Source: Liquorilactobacillus mali (GTDB lineage Bacteria > Bacillota > Bacilli > Lactobacillales > Lactobacillaceae). Taken from it: a stretch of 64,000 nt of DNA. Both the position numbers and the translations under genes were made by a program. The notes under the pieces are model-generated. The model made no database searches and was not told the DNA's origin. It was given only the letters and a program-made list of their open reading frames with translations. Shown here piece after piece: positions 36,862 through 45,778 of the stretch; the stretch's first letter is position 1; every line of letters begins with the position of its first letter. The stretch is taken from the NCBI RefSeq assembly GCF_001437155.1, contig NZ_JQAR01000002.1, positions 62,001 through 126,000 on the forward strand, written 5' to 3'.

Positions 36862-38320
36862 GTTAAAAGAAAAAGTTTTTAATGGAATGTTCTGGAGATT
36901 TGGAGAACAGATAAGTTCACAGTTGGTTACTTTTATAATATCAGTTATTCTGGCAAGAATATTATCTCCAAGAGAATATGGTTTAGTTGCAATTGTGACG
37001 ATATTTATTGCAATTGCAAATGTTTTTGTCACTGAGGGATTTGGAACGGCGTTAATTCAAAAAAAAGATGCGGACATAAAAGATTTTTCATCAGTGTTTT
37101 ATTTTAATTTGATATTTTCTTGGTTAGTTTATTTAATAATTTTCTTATTGTCAAATTATATTGCAATTTTTTTTAAAGAACCAGAATTGAAACCTGTAAT
37201 GAGAATTTTGGCTATTGTAATTCCTATTACAGGGCTGAATTCAATTCAACAGGCATATGTATCAAAAAAAATGATTTTTAAGCGTTTTTTTTGGTCGACT
37301 TTGATTGGAACTACTATCTCAGGATTGTTAGGAATTTTTTTTGCGTATAGAGGTTATGGTATCTGGTCATTGGTCATACAACAAATTATGAATATTGCTA
37401 TCAACACAATTGTTTTGTGGTTTACTGTAAAATGGAGGCCAATTCTATATTTTAGTTTAAAAAGGATTCGCACTCTTTTGTCGTATGGTTGGAAGATTCT
37501 GGTTACTAATTTAATTAATTCAATTTATGATAACTCTATTAATATTTTAATAGGCAGAATGTATTCAAGTAGTGCTTTAGCGTTCTATAATAGGGGAATT
37601 AATTATCCCAATTTAATCATATCCAATGTTACTACGTCTATTAGTTCAGTGATATTTCCTGCACTATCAGAAATACAAAATGATCGAGAAAAAATGAAGA
37701 GAGCAATACGTATTTCAATTTCTGTGGGAACTTTCTTAATTTTTCCCTTGATGGGAGGCCTGTTTGCAATCTCTAATAATTTAGTTCTTTGGATGTTAAC
37801 AAAAAAGTGGTTGCCTGCGGTACCCTTTATGAAAATTGCATGTATTTTTTTGGCTTTATATCCAATAAATATAACAAATTTACAAGCAATTATGGCTGTT
37901 GGGAGAAGTGATGTATATCTACGACTCAATATAATAAAAAAAGGTATTGGATTGACTTTGATTGCTTGTAGTGTACCTTTTGGATTGTACGGTATGGCAT
38001 CAAGTCAAATTATTGTGGGTTTAGTAGCTATTTTTACAAATATATCAGCTAATAAACGACTATTCAATTATTCATTTGAAGAACTGTTCTATGATTGTTT
38101 TAAAAATATAGTAAGTTCTGTGTTTATGACAGTAATCGTTATGTTCATTGGTAGTACTATCTCTGATAGCACAAATATATATATAGCTTTTATTTTATTG
38201 ATACAAATCTTGATTGGTATATTATTGTACATTGTTTTTTCTATTTTTCTGAAATCAAAGGAACTTTATTATATTTTGAGTATTTTAAAAGGATATTTTC
38301 TGAAAAAAAAAATTAATTAA
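36848..38320 (+). CDS. Wzx-type repeat-unit flippase
   Basis: 490 aa with about 12-14 membrane helices in the MOP/polysaccharide-transport pattern: MFWRFGEQISSQLVTFIIS near the start, then ARILSPREYGLVAIVTIF, and INLIGRMYSSSALAFYNRG-like text (INILIGRMYSSS, LAFYNRG). It moves undecaprenyl-linked repeat units to the outer face. The start at 36848 follows GGGGTG and overlaps the pyruvyltransferase gene by 14 bp; the frame from 36785 would overlap by 77 bp with no ribosome site. It is the last gene of the AT-rich block. Confidence 0.85.
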   Translation: MKKSKLKEKVFNGMFWRFGEQISSQLVTFIISVILARILSPREYGLVAIVTIFIAIANVFVTEGFGTALIQKKDADIKDFSSVFYFNLIFSWLVYLIIFLLSNYIAIFFKEPELKPVMRILAIVIPITGLNSIQQAYVSKKMIFKRFFWSTLIGTTISGLLGIFFAYRGYGIWSLVIQQIMNIAINTIVLWFTVKWRPILYFSLKRIRTLLSYGWKILVTNLINSIYDNSINILIGRMYSSSALAFYNRGINYPNLIISNVTTSISSVIFPALSEIQNDREKMKRAIRISISVGTFLIFPLMGGLFAISNNLVLWMLTKKWLPAVPFMKIACIFLALYPINITNLQAIMAVGRSDVYLRLNIIKKGIGLTLIACSVPFGLYGMASSQIIVGLVAIFTNISANKRLFNYSFEELFYDCFKNIVSSVFMTVIVMFIGSTISDSTNIYIAFILLIQILIGILLYIVFSIFLKSKELYYILSILKGYFLKKKIN

Positions 38321-38343
38321 AAGTATAGTTTTATATTCGTTAT

Positions 38344-38352
38344 TGTTATAAT
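38344..38352 (+). promoter_or_regulatory. Extended -10 promoter before the LCP-capABC genes
   Basis: TGTTATAAT is a consensus extended -10, 54 bp before the LCP start codon. It implies that the attachment/regulation genes can be transcribed apart from the glycosyltransferase genes. Confidence 0.5.
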
Positions 38353-38405
38353 GGAGTTCGTTAATTAGTGTAACATTTTATTTTTATTTGGAGATGAAAT
38401 ATATT

Positions 38406-39356
38406 ATGAGCAATGTAAATGGACGTAGGCATCGTAAATCCAGCAAAAACAAAAAAATACTGAAAATAGTTGTTTTCCTTTTAATTGTTTTTTTTGCTAT
38501 TGATGGGGTAATAATTGCCAAAGTGTATAACGATGCTAAGAACGCAGTTGATACTACATATCACAAAGTTAAACATGATAGTGAGCGTAATGCGGCAAGA
38601 ACTATTAATAATGGAAAGCCATTTTCTATCTTACTTTTGGGGACTGATACAGGGGACTATGGTCGTACATATAAAGGACGAACTGATACCATGATGGTAG
38701 CGGTTGTGAATCCTAATACGAAGAAAACAACACTTGTAAGTATTCCGCGTGATACAAAGGTTGCTATCCCTGGTCACGGCTTTGAGAACAAAATTAATTC
38801 TGCTTATACATATGGTGGTACTAGTATGGCGATGAATATTGTGCAGAGTTATTTAAATGTTCCGATTGATCACTATATTGAGATGAACATGGGTGGCCTG
38901 GTACAGTTATCTGCGGCGCTTGGTCCAATCAAGGTAAACAATGATTTGGATTTTACTAACTTAGGTTATCACTTCAAAAAAGGTAAGGTTACTATTAACA
39001 AAAGTAATATTCTTGCATACACTCGTATGAGGTATCAAGACTCTCGTGGGGATTATGGTCGTCAATTACGTCAAAGACTTGTGTTGGAAGGACTTGTTAA
39101 GAAGATTGCTACTGTTCAAGGTATTACCAAGTATCAGAGTATCTTGTCAGCACTCTCTAGCAATATGAAGACGGATATTACGTTTAGCGAGATCAAAACG
39201 ATTGCTACTAAGTATCGTTCTGCTGACAACGTTAAACAGACTCAGCTTCAAGGATATGGTAAAATGATTGATGGTATCTCGTTCCAAGTCGTTCCACAAA
39301 AGAACGTCAATGCTGTAACTAAGGAATTGAGAACTGCATTGGAATTAAATAAATAG
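38406..39356 (+). CDS. LytR-CpsA-Psr family glycopolymer ligase
   Basis: 316 aa: a basic cytoplasmic N-terminus, one membrane helix (about 19-41) and an extracellular LCP domain. FSILLLGTD, GRTDTMMVAVV, VSIPRDTKV and YTRMRYQDSRGDYGR contain the Arg/Asp residues that bind the polyprenyl pyrophosphate. It would attach the finished polysaccharide to peptidoglycan. The start is the ATG at 38406, 12 nt after GGAGAT; an ATG at 38394 is too close to that site. Confidence 0.85.
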   Translation: MSNVNGRRHRKSSKNKKILKIVVFLLIVFFAIDGVIIAKVYNDAKNAVDTTYHKVKHDSERNAARTINNGKPFSILLLGTDTGDYGRTYKGRTDTMMVAVVNPNTKKTTLVSIPRDTKVAIPGHGFENKINSAYTYGGTSMAMNIVQSYLNVPIDHYIEMNMGGLVQLSAALGPIKVNNDLDFTNLGYHFKKGKVTINKSNILAYTRMRYQDSRGDYGRQLRQRLVLEGLVKKIATVQGITKYQSILSALSSNMKTDITFSEIKTIATKYRSADNVKQTQLQGYGKMIDGISFQVVPQKNVNAVTKELRTALELNK

Positions 39357-39371
39357 TATAGGAGCAAATTG

Positions 39372-40145
39372 ATGAGTGAAGAAGTAAATAATGAAACAGT
39401 GATTGATCTCAGACGATTGTTCGTCTTACTCAAGAAGAATTATCTTGGAATCATCTTGTGGGGGATAATAGGAGCAATAGTGGCTTTTATTGTTTCCTTT
39501 ATCTTCATGACCCCACAATATAGTGCATCGATTGATCTTTTGGTTAACCAAAAAGCTGATAACGAAAGCCTGCAATACAATGTGCAGCAGGCTGACTTGC
39601 AGGCAATCAATACCTATGAAGATGTCATCAAGAAACCCGTTATCCTAGAACCTGTTGTGAAAGAGTTGCGTCAGAAGGATAACTATTCTGGTTCTGTTGC
39701 ATCTCTTGAGAAGTTGGTGTCAATTTCTAATGCTACGAACTCTCAAGTGTTGACAGTTACGGTTACCGATACAAATGCATATACTGCTGCTGATCTTGCC
39801 AACAGCATTGGTAAAGTCTTTAGTCAGAAGATTAAGAAGATGATGAAGGTTGACAATGTGACTATTGTTACCAAGGCAACTGCGAATACGACGCCTGTAT
39901 CTCCCAACAAAAAGCTCAACTTATTAATTGGGGTCATCGTTGGTTTGTTGATAGGAGTTGCAATTGTTGTCATCAAGGACTTGCTTGATACAACTGTTCG
40001 TGATGAGAAGTTCTTGACTGAAGAACTTGGACTTACGAGTTTGGGTGCAATCAGTCATATTCAAGGCAGAAAGTATCGGCGTGTTGTAAATGTAACCATT
40101 GGTGGTAACGTGGATAGCGAGAAGCTTTCAAGGCGAAGAGTATAG
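39372..40145 (+). CDS. Wzz/CapA-type chain-length and kinase-modulator protein
   Basis: 257 aa with two membrane helices (about 27-48 and 183-203) around an extracellular coiled domain, the Wzz/YveK layout. The N-terminus has IDLRRLFVLLKKNY and PVSPNKKLNLLIG precedes the second helix, both typical. It controls polymer length and activates the kinase encoded next. TAGGAG lies 7 nt before the ATG. Confidence 0.85.
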   Translation: MSEEVNNETVIDLRRLFVLLKKNYLGIILWGIIGAIVAFIVSFIFMTPQYSASIDLLVNQKADNESLQYNVQQADLQAINTYEDVIKKPVILEPVVKELRQKDNYSGSVASLEKLVSISNATNSQVLTVTVTDTNAYTAADLANSIGKVFSQKIKKMMKVDNVTIVTKATANTTPVSPNKKLNLLIGVIVGLLIGVAIVVIKDLLDTTVRDEKFLTEELGLTSLGAISHIQGRKYRRVVNVTIGGNVDSEKLSRRRV

Positions 40146-40162
40146 GAGGGAGGTCAAGAATA

Positions 40163-40930
40163 ATGTTTGAATTTAAAAGTAAGAAGAAGAAAAAGAATGA
40201 ATTGTCCATGGATTCAATGCAGAATGGTGTTGAAATGATTTCTGCAGCCGATCCAAGTTCTGTAATTTCTGAGCAATTCAAAACAGTTCGTACCAATATC
40301 CAGTTTTCTAATGCCGATAAGCGCTATCGCAACATCCTTTTGACCTCTTCAATGGCTTCAGAAGGAAAATCGACGATTGCTGCAAACTTAGCAGTAACCT
40401 TCGCCAACCAAGGCTTAAAGACTTTGTTAGTTGATGCTGATATGCGTAGACCAACTATTAATGCAACATTCAGTATTGCTAATCCTAAGGGTTTGACTAA
40501 TTACTTGACTGACCGTGACTTCGACGTTAATCAAGCAATCTATGAGACATCAGTCGACAACCTCTTTGTTATGCCAAGTGGGCCAGTACCACCTAATCCT
40601 GCTGAATTATTGAATTCGAAGCGGATGGATCTCTTGATTAAAGCACTTTCGGAACAGCTTGACCTAGTTATCTACGATGCTCCACCATTGTTATCGGTTA
40701 CTGATGCGCAGGTTCTCTCTACCAAGGTCGAAGGTACGATCCTTGTGACTCGTCAGAATACTACTGAAAAGGAAGCTGTAAGGCACGCTGTTGACCTGTT
40801 GAAACATGTAAATGCCAACATCATTGGTTCAATTTATAACGATGTTCGTTCGGAAGGTGGGAGTGGATACTATGGCTATTATGGATACGGATATTACGGA
40901 AAATCTGACAAAGAGCAAAAAAATAGTTGA
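40163..40930 (+). CDS. BY-kinase, CapB/CpsD-type tyrosine autokinase
   Basis: 255 aa. Walker A SSMASEGKST (62-71), Walker A' LLVDADMRRP (88-97) and Walker B LVIYDAPP are present. The C-terminal tail is a tyrosine cluster (GYYGYYGYGYYGKSD) that is autophosphorylated in this family to set polymerisation. Its last 59 bases overlap the start of the phosphatase gene, so the tyrosine-cluster codons are read in two frames. Confidence 0.9.
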   Translation: MFEFKSKKKKKNELSMDSMQNGVEMISAADPSSVISEQFKTVRTNIQFSNADKRYRNILLTSSMASEGKSTIAANLAVTFANQGLKTLLVDADMRRPTINATFSIANPKGLTNYLTDRDFDVNQAIYETSVDNLFVMPSGPVPPNPAELLNSKRMDLLIKALSEQLDLVIYDAPPLLSVTDAQVLSTKVEGTILVTRQNTTEKEAVRHAVDLLKHVNANIIGSIYNDVRSEGGSGYYGYYGYGYYGKSDKEQKNS

Positions 40931-41684
40931 TTTGCATTGTCATCTGATTCCAGGGATTGATGATGGTTCACCTGATTTAGAACATTCATTAGAGCTTGCA
41001 CGACAAGCTGTTGCTGAGGGGATAACACATATTTTGGCAACACCACATCATTTGGATGGAGATTATGTCAATCATCGTGCTGATGTAATCAAGCATGTTA
41101 CTGATTTTCAAAATGAATTAGATAATCATGGAATTCCGCTTGTTATCTTCCCCGGGCAAGAAGTTCATATCAACGGTGACTTAACCGAAAGGTATGACGA
41201 CTTGTTAGGAATTGATGAAGATAAGAAGTATATGCTGATTGAGTTTCCTCATGGCTCCGTTCCCAAGTATGCCAAGCGTTTGTTTTTTGAACTGCGTAAG
41301 ATGGGGACAACACCTGTGATCGTTCATCCAGAACGCAATCATGAGATTCAGGGAGACTTGAATCTTTTGTATGACTTTATTGCTGATGGTGCTTTAGCTC
41401 AGCTGACGGCCACCAGCTATATTGGTGGTTTTGGTGAGAAAGTCCAGGATATCTCCGAACAGCTGGTTGAACATAATCTTGTACAGATCTTTGCATCTGA
41501 TGCCCATGCATTGAAGGGGCGCAACTTTGCTTTGCGAGAAGCATTCATCAAGCTCCGTACCGAATTAGGGCAGGCTAAGGTTGATGAATTCGAAGGCAAT
41601 GCGGAGAATCTGCTCAATGGATTACCAGTTTTTGCAAGAGACTATTCAAGAATAGCTAAAAAGAAGAAATTCTGGTTTTTTTAG
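40872..41684 (+). CDS. CapC/CpsB-type PHP protein-tyrosine phosphatase
   Basis: 270 aa PHP-domain, manganese-dependent phosphatase that dephosphorylates the CapB kinase. IVDLHCHLIPGIDDG holds H22/H24, ILATPHHLDG the next ligand, then VIVHPERN and IFASDAHAL. The start is the ATG at 40872, 7 nt after GGTGGGAG, inside the kinase gene; the longer frame from 40812 lacks a ribosome site. A terminator follows, so it closes the exopolysaccharide region. Confidence 0.9.
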   Translation: MAIMDTDITENLTKSKKIVDLHCHLIPGIDDGSPDLEHSLELARQAVAEGITHILATPHHLDGDYVNHRADVIKHVTDFQNELDNHGIPLVIFPGQEVHINGDLTERYDDLLGIDEDKKYMLIEFPHGSVPKYAKRLFFELRKMGTTPVIVHPERNHEIQGDLNLLYDFIADGALAQLTATSYIGGFGEKVQDISEQLVEHNLVQIFASDAHALKGRNFALREAFIKLRTELGQAKVDEFEGNAENLLNGLPVFARDYSRIAKKKKFWFF

Positions 41685-41706
41685 AAAATTTATATTATTG
41701 TAGGGT

Positions 41707-41749
41707 AAGTGTTTGTTTCTTAAGTGAAATAGATACTTATTTTTTATTT
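41707..41749 (+). terminator. Terminator closing the exopolysaccharide cluster
   Basis: AAGTGTTTGTTTC (41707-41719) pairs over 13 positions (three G-U) with GAAATAGATACTT (41726-41738), followed by ATTTTTTATTT. The remainder of the 352-bp gap to 42037 is very AT-rich with a possible -10 (TATGAT, 41955-41960) and no gene that I can see. Confidence 0.65.
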
Positions 41750-42036
41750 ATATAAATTTAATTGTTATTGAAAGAAATTCATTTGACTATAAATATACAA
41801 ATTAATATTATAAAAAAATAAAACAAATAAACAGTATAGATAATTATAGAACTCTAAAAAAATAATTACCTTATTTAGGGATAATATATTACTTTATTTA
41901 TAAGTGGATTTTTTGCAAGAAATTTCTTTTGCTTAGTAGTTTTAGGTAATCAAATATGATATGATGAAAAAAGCGAATTGTGAATTTTATATCAAATAAA
42001 TTTATCTTTATCTATAATATTAACTAGGGGAGTATT

Positions 42037-43317
42037 ATGAAAAAATTTTTGTTGATGCTGTTCTCTATTTTTGTACTATTTTTTATCAGCAATACAAATG
42101 TAAATGCAGCTAGTACAACTGCAGCCAGTATTAAAATCGATGGCAACTTTGATGATTGGACTAATATAACTAAAACAAAAGTTGGTTCTGGTTCTTCTTA
42201 TTATAATGAAGCCGCTGTTGTTGATGGAGACACACTTTATGTTTACGTGGATAATAAGAACAATTCATGGGGATATATTCCGACATGGGGAGGATATACT
42301 ATTTCTGTAGGCGGTAAATCTTATTATGCAAATTTCACTGGAAGTATTTCGAGTCTTACAACCACTGGCTCTTCGAATAGTGCTAGTTACGGTAATGTTG
42401 GAACCGGTGTTGAGGTTCAAGAAAATTATGGGCAAACAAGCATGTTCGAGTTTTCATATTCTCTTTCCAAAGTAGGTGTTTCAAGTTTAAGTAATCAGAG
42501 TGTTACCGTGAGCAATTCCTCGTTGGGGTCGCAAGTAGTCAATGCTGAAAAAATTGAGACCTCGTCCTCATCAGATAGCTCAACTAGCAGTTCTTCAACC
42601 AGCAGTTCGTCTTCGAGTTCTAGCAGTTCAGGTTCGTCCAGCAGTTCGAGTTCATCAGATAGTGAAAATAGTTCTGGTGAATACACAGTCGGCCAGTACA
42701 ACATTGTGATTGATGGTAGTTTCTCAGATTGGGATGACATTAGTAAGACTGATCTGACTGAACCTGGTGATGACGGAAATGTAAAGCGTGCGGCAATGGT
42801 TTCAGATGGCACCAATCTTTATATTTACGTGCAGATGGATTATACAAATAATTATGGGTATAATCACCTGCAGACAGATGGTTATTATTTGACAGTTGGC
42901 GGGATACAGTATTATTTCACTGTTAGGAGCCCAAATGGCAGTAATTCGCTTAGTAACAATCTCAAAAATTTGGGTGATAAGACAGCACTGAAAATCGGTC
43001 TTGGAAGTAATTATAATGGTAACTATTATGCTGAACCAAGCAACATTGAAGCTGAAGCTGCACGAATCGCAAATAATGCCGGTTCTCCAACTGATACAAT
43101 GGAGATCAAAATTCCATTGTCAGACTTTACTCTCTCCAGCCAATCTGGGCAGATAATAACTTTGAAAAACAGTAACTTGGGGTCTCAAACTGTTACAGTT
43201 TCCGGTGGTAGCACAGGTCCAATTATTTTAGCAGTTATCGGTCTAGTGATTGCATTATTAGGTTTATGGAAATTTAAAGGCTTTAGGAAAAGAAAAAAGG
43301 GTTGGGTGAATAGATGA
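42037..43317 (+). CDS. Firmicu-CTERM surface protein with two CBM9-like domains (XrtG substrate)
   Basis: 426 aa. Signal peptide 1-25 (cleavage near VNAA), first beta domain (IKIDGNFDDW, LYVYVDNKN, GYTISVGGKSYY), a Ser-rich linker about 180-220, then a second copy (IVIDGSFSDW, LYIYVQMDY, GYYLTVGGIQYY). The C-terminus GGSTGPIILAVIGLVIALLG plus a basic tail fits the Firmicu-CTERM sorting signal: a short Gly-rich motif, one helix and Arg/Lys. It overlaps the exosortase start by 4 bp (ATGA), so it is the dedicated substrate. The two domains resemble family-9 carbohydrate-binding modules; their ligand is unknown. Confidence 0.8.
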   Translation: MKKFLLMLFSIFVLFFISNTNVNAASTTAASIKIDGNFDDWTNITKTKVGSGSSYYNEAAVVDGDTLYVYVDNKNNSWGYIPTWGGYTISVGGKSYYANFTGSISSLTTTGSSNSASYGNVGTGVEVQENYGQTSMFEFSYSLSKVGVSSLSNQSVTVSNSSLGSQVVNAEKIETSSSSDSSTSSSSTSSSSSSSSSSGSSSSSSSSDSENSSGEYTVGQYNIVIDGSFSDWDDISKTDLTEPGDDGNVKRAAMVSDGTNLYIYVQMDYTNNYGYNHLQTDGYYLTVGGIQYYFTVRSPNGSNSLSNNLKNLGDKTALKIGLGSNYNGNYYAEPSNIEAEAARIANNAGSPTDTMEIKIPLSDFTLSSQSGQIITLKNSNLGSQTVTVSGGSTGPIILAVIGLVIALLGLWKFKGFRKRKKGWVNR

Positions 43318-43934
43318 ACCCGTTAATTATAATAGGAACAGTCATCTGGCTATATGTCTTGACAGTTCTTAAGCGAACGCAACTGATGGCCTACTTTTTT
43401 ATATTCGGAAGCGTGGGCCTCTTCTTTATATTGATTGCTCTCAGTGACCCTTATTGGGTCTGGTTCTTCACACATATGGTCATTCAAGGGGTGAAGGGGT
43501 TTGGTATTCTCACTGGAATGTGTACTGTGATGTCTAAATATGGCACCGTCCATATTATAAGTGGTAATATGTCAAGTCTATTAATGACGATTGACTATGA
43601 ATGTTCAGGTATCATCGAAACATCAGCCTTTGCAGCACTTGTAATCTTTTTTCCGGCATATTCGAAGAAAGAACGGCTCTTTTATGTCATATTAGGAACG
43701 CTCTGGATATATCTCGCTAATGTAATTCGCCTCGTAATTGTGGTCGTGATTGTCCATTATTTTGGATACACAGCTTTCTTTTTGGCACATACCATCATAG
43801 GAAGACTGGTTTTCTATGGTTTGGTGATAGCACTTTACTACAATGTATTTACGTATTCGCAGTTATCACAGGGTTTATATAATAGGTTTAAGTCTGCTTT
43901 CTTGATTAGGAAAGGGAGTGCAGGTAATGATTAG
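43314..43934 (+). CDS. xrtG: Exosortase family protein XrtG
   Basis: 206-aa polytopic membrane protease/transpeptidase with the exosortase triad: C97 in DYECSGIIETSAF, R139 in LANVIRLVIVVV and H159 in FFLAHTIIGR. Exosortases cleave C-terminal tripartite sorting signals and probably transfer the protein to a lipid or glycan. The G type is a Gram-positive branch. The start codon overlaps the stop of the Firmicu-CTERM gene, and its end overlaps the GT2 gene by 8 bp, giving a tight operon. Confidence 0.85.
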   Translation: MNPLIIIGTVIWLYVLTVLKRTQLMAYFFIFGSVGLFFILIALSDPYWVWFFTHMVIQGVKGFGILTGMCTVMSKYGTVHIISGNMSSLLMTIDYECSGIIETSAFAALVIFFPAYSKKERLFYVILGTLWIYLANVIRLVIVVVIVHYFGYTAFFLAHTIIGRLVFYGLVIALYYNVFTYSQLSQGLYNRFKSAFLIRKGSAGND

Positions 43935-45276
43935 TTACTGGATGGATTTAACTCTCCTTAAGATGGGATTCTGGATTACGTGGACAATAATCCCGGTTGT
44001 GGTGGAGATTATTCCTGCATTTGTGTCCAGTATTCATTTGTTATTCAGCTATTACAATAGACCGAAACTCATAATACCTAAGAAACTGCCGATGATAACT
44101 GTGATTGTGCCAGTCTATAACTCTGCAGATACACTATTCGAGTGTATTGAGTCGATTGCTAGGTCGACATATCCTACCAACCTGACACAAGTAATTATTG
44201 CTGACAACCAGAGTACTGATGATAGTTTTGCTGTTTTCAATGATGCTCAAAATACTTTCAGTAATCTGAATATGCAAATAATTCATACTGACAAGGGAAA
44301 GGCACAGGCACTGAATTCGGCAATCTATGGTGCTATTGGCAAATATATCATAAATATTGATAGTGATGGGATTTTAGACGAAAAAGCCTTGATGAACATG
44401 ACTCTTCGTTTTGAGAACAACGAGAAAGTTGCAGCGATGACAGGTACGATCTTATCCAATCGGCGACTTATTAAAAAGATAAGTGGTTGTTGGCACAAGA
44501 TAATAGCTGAGAATGAATATTATGAATATGCGCAGGCTTTCTTGTCTGGGCGAACAATTGAATCATTCAAGAATGAATTATTTACCATGTCTGGTGCCTT
44601 CTCAGCATTCAGAAGAGATGTACTGCTCAGAACATTCATGTATAACACTTCGACAGTGGGCGAAGATACCGATATGACTTTTCAGCTAAGACAGCGTCTA
44701 GGAGAGCAAGTTGTACTGTGTCCAGATGCTATCTTCTACATTGAACCGATATCTGGGATAGGGGAGTTGTACACGCAAAGACAACGATGGCAACGAGGTC
44801 AGTTAGAGACCTCTAAGAATTTTGCAGAAAAGAAGACAGTTGGTCTAATGTCTTTCTTTAAGAATTTCGTTGTCCGCCGTTTAATTATTGATCACACATT
44901 TATGTTTCCAAAAATGATTTGGTTTTTTGCCACGTTTGTATTACTCTTTTTCCGTTACTCACCAGTGATACTGCTTGTTTCATATCTATTGATTTATATT
45001 TTATATGTTTTAGTTTGTACCTTGAATTATATCTGTGTTCGAATCTTATTGCAGCCGTTTCCGGATGAAAAGATTTATTATAAGAAGCTTTGGTGGGTCG
45101 TTTTCACATTTCCATGGTATAACTTAATCTGTTCGATCATCAGATTCATTGGAGCAATTAATACGATAACAAGACCGACTAATTGGAATTCTGAGAAATT
45201 TTCTGTTGAAGCTAAGCGCTTAGTCACACGTATAAAAGACGATATTAAAAATCTGAGAGATGATAAAAATGAGTAA
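43927..45276 (+). CDS. XrtG-associated processive GT2 (BcsA/PgaC-like)
   Basis: 449 aa: an N-terminal helix (about 13-40), a GT2 domain with TVIVPVYNSADT, VIIADNQSTDD and INIDSDGILD, a GEDTD acceptor-site motif (VGEDTDMTF), and QRQRW (the Q/RxxRW of processive synthases), then several C-terminal helices. It resembles cellulose/PNAG synthases and matches the glycosyltransferase class found beside xrtG. It may make or load the glycan that accepts the exosortase product. No PilZ domain is present. Start at 43927, 8 nt after GGGAG. Confidence 0.85.
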   Translation: MISYWMDLTLLKMGFWITWTIIPVVVEIIPAFVSSIHLLFSYYNRPKLIIPKKLPMITVIVPVYNSADTLFECIESIARSTYPTNLTQVIIADNQSTDDSFAVFNDAQNTFSNLNMQIIHTDKGKAQALNSAIYGAIGKYIINIDSDGILDEKALMNMTLRFENNEKVAAMTGTILSNRRLIKKISGCWHKIIAENEYYEYAQAFLSGRTIESFKNELFTMSGAFSAFRRDVLLRTFMYNTSTVGEDTDMTFQLRQRLGEQVVLCPDAIFYIEPISGIGELYTQRQRWQRGQLETSKNFAEKKTVGLMSFFKNFVVRRLIIDHTFMFPKMIWFFATFVLLFFRYSPVILLVSYLLIYILYVLVCTLNYICVRILLQPFPDEKIYYKKLWWVVFTFPWYNLICSIIRFIGAINTITRPTNWNSEKFSVEAKRLVTRIKDDIKNLRDDKNE

Positions 45277-45658
45277 ATTATATAAGACCTATAGAATCCG
45301 TTCATACGTTAATGCCAGCCATGCCATGAAGTGGAAAGATGGGGTTGGTGAGAAGCACACTCACACATGGGAGTTAATTTGTGAGATCGGCAGTAATGAT
45401 GGAGAAATGATTATCTTTAATGATATTGACAAGGCAATTAATAGGGTTACAACGTATTTTTCGGGGGAATTTCTAAATGATTTGCCTGAATTTGCTAAGA
45501 AAAATCCTTCACTGGAGAATTTAACAGAAATTCTTTTTAATTTATTAGAAAATTCACTGCATGAAATAAATGCAAGTTTAATGAGGCTTGAAGTTGGTGA
45601 ATCACCAACACATTTTTATGCACTTACAAGTTCGTTATTTTTTGGAAGAGATGAATGA
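45269..45658 (+). CDS. 6-pyruvoyl-tetrahydropterin-synthase-related protein of the XrtG system
   Basis: 129 aa, QueD/PTPS-like T-fold. Zinc ligands look intact: the His in VNASHAMKW and the pair in EKHTHTWEL. NPSLENLTEILF matches the family helix. The catalytic cysteine normally found just before the HxH segment is absent (GVGEKHTHT), so standard PTPS or QueD chemistry is unlikely. Such a protein is a known accompaniment of xrtG loci, function unestablished. It overlaps the glycosyltransferase end by 8 bp. Confidence 0.75.
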   Translation: MSKLYKTYRIRSYVNASHAMKWKDGVGEKHTHTWELICEIGSNDGEMIIFNDIDKAINRVTTYFSGEFLNDLPEFAKKNPSLENLTEILFNLLENSLHEINASLMRLEVGESPTHFYALTSSLFFGRDE

Positions 45659-45703
45659 TTCTTTTCTATGAAATAAGATTGACAGTCACGTGAGACAACG
45701 AAA

Positions 45704-45758
45704 GCCAGGGACTGCCGCAAAATAATTGTTTTTGTTACAGTCTCTGGCCTTTTCTTTT
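45704..45758 (+). terminator. Terminator after the XrtG operon
   Basis: GCCAGGGACTG (45704-45714) pairs with CAGTCTCTGGC (45738-45748) with one mismatch, then CTTTTCTTTT. It sits between two converging transcripts. Confidence 0.8.
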
Positions 45759-45778
45759 ATAATTTAATTTTTGAAGAA

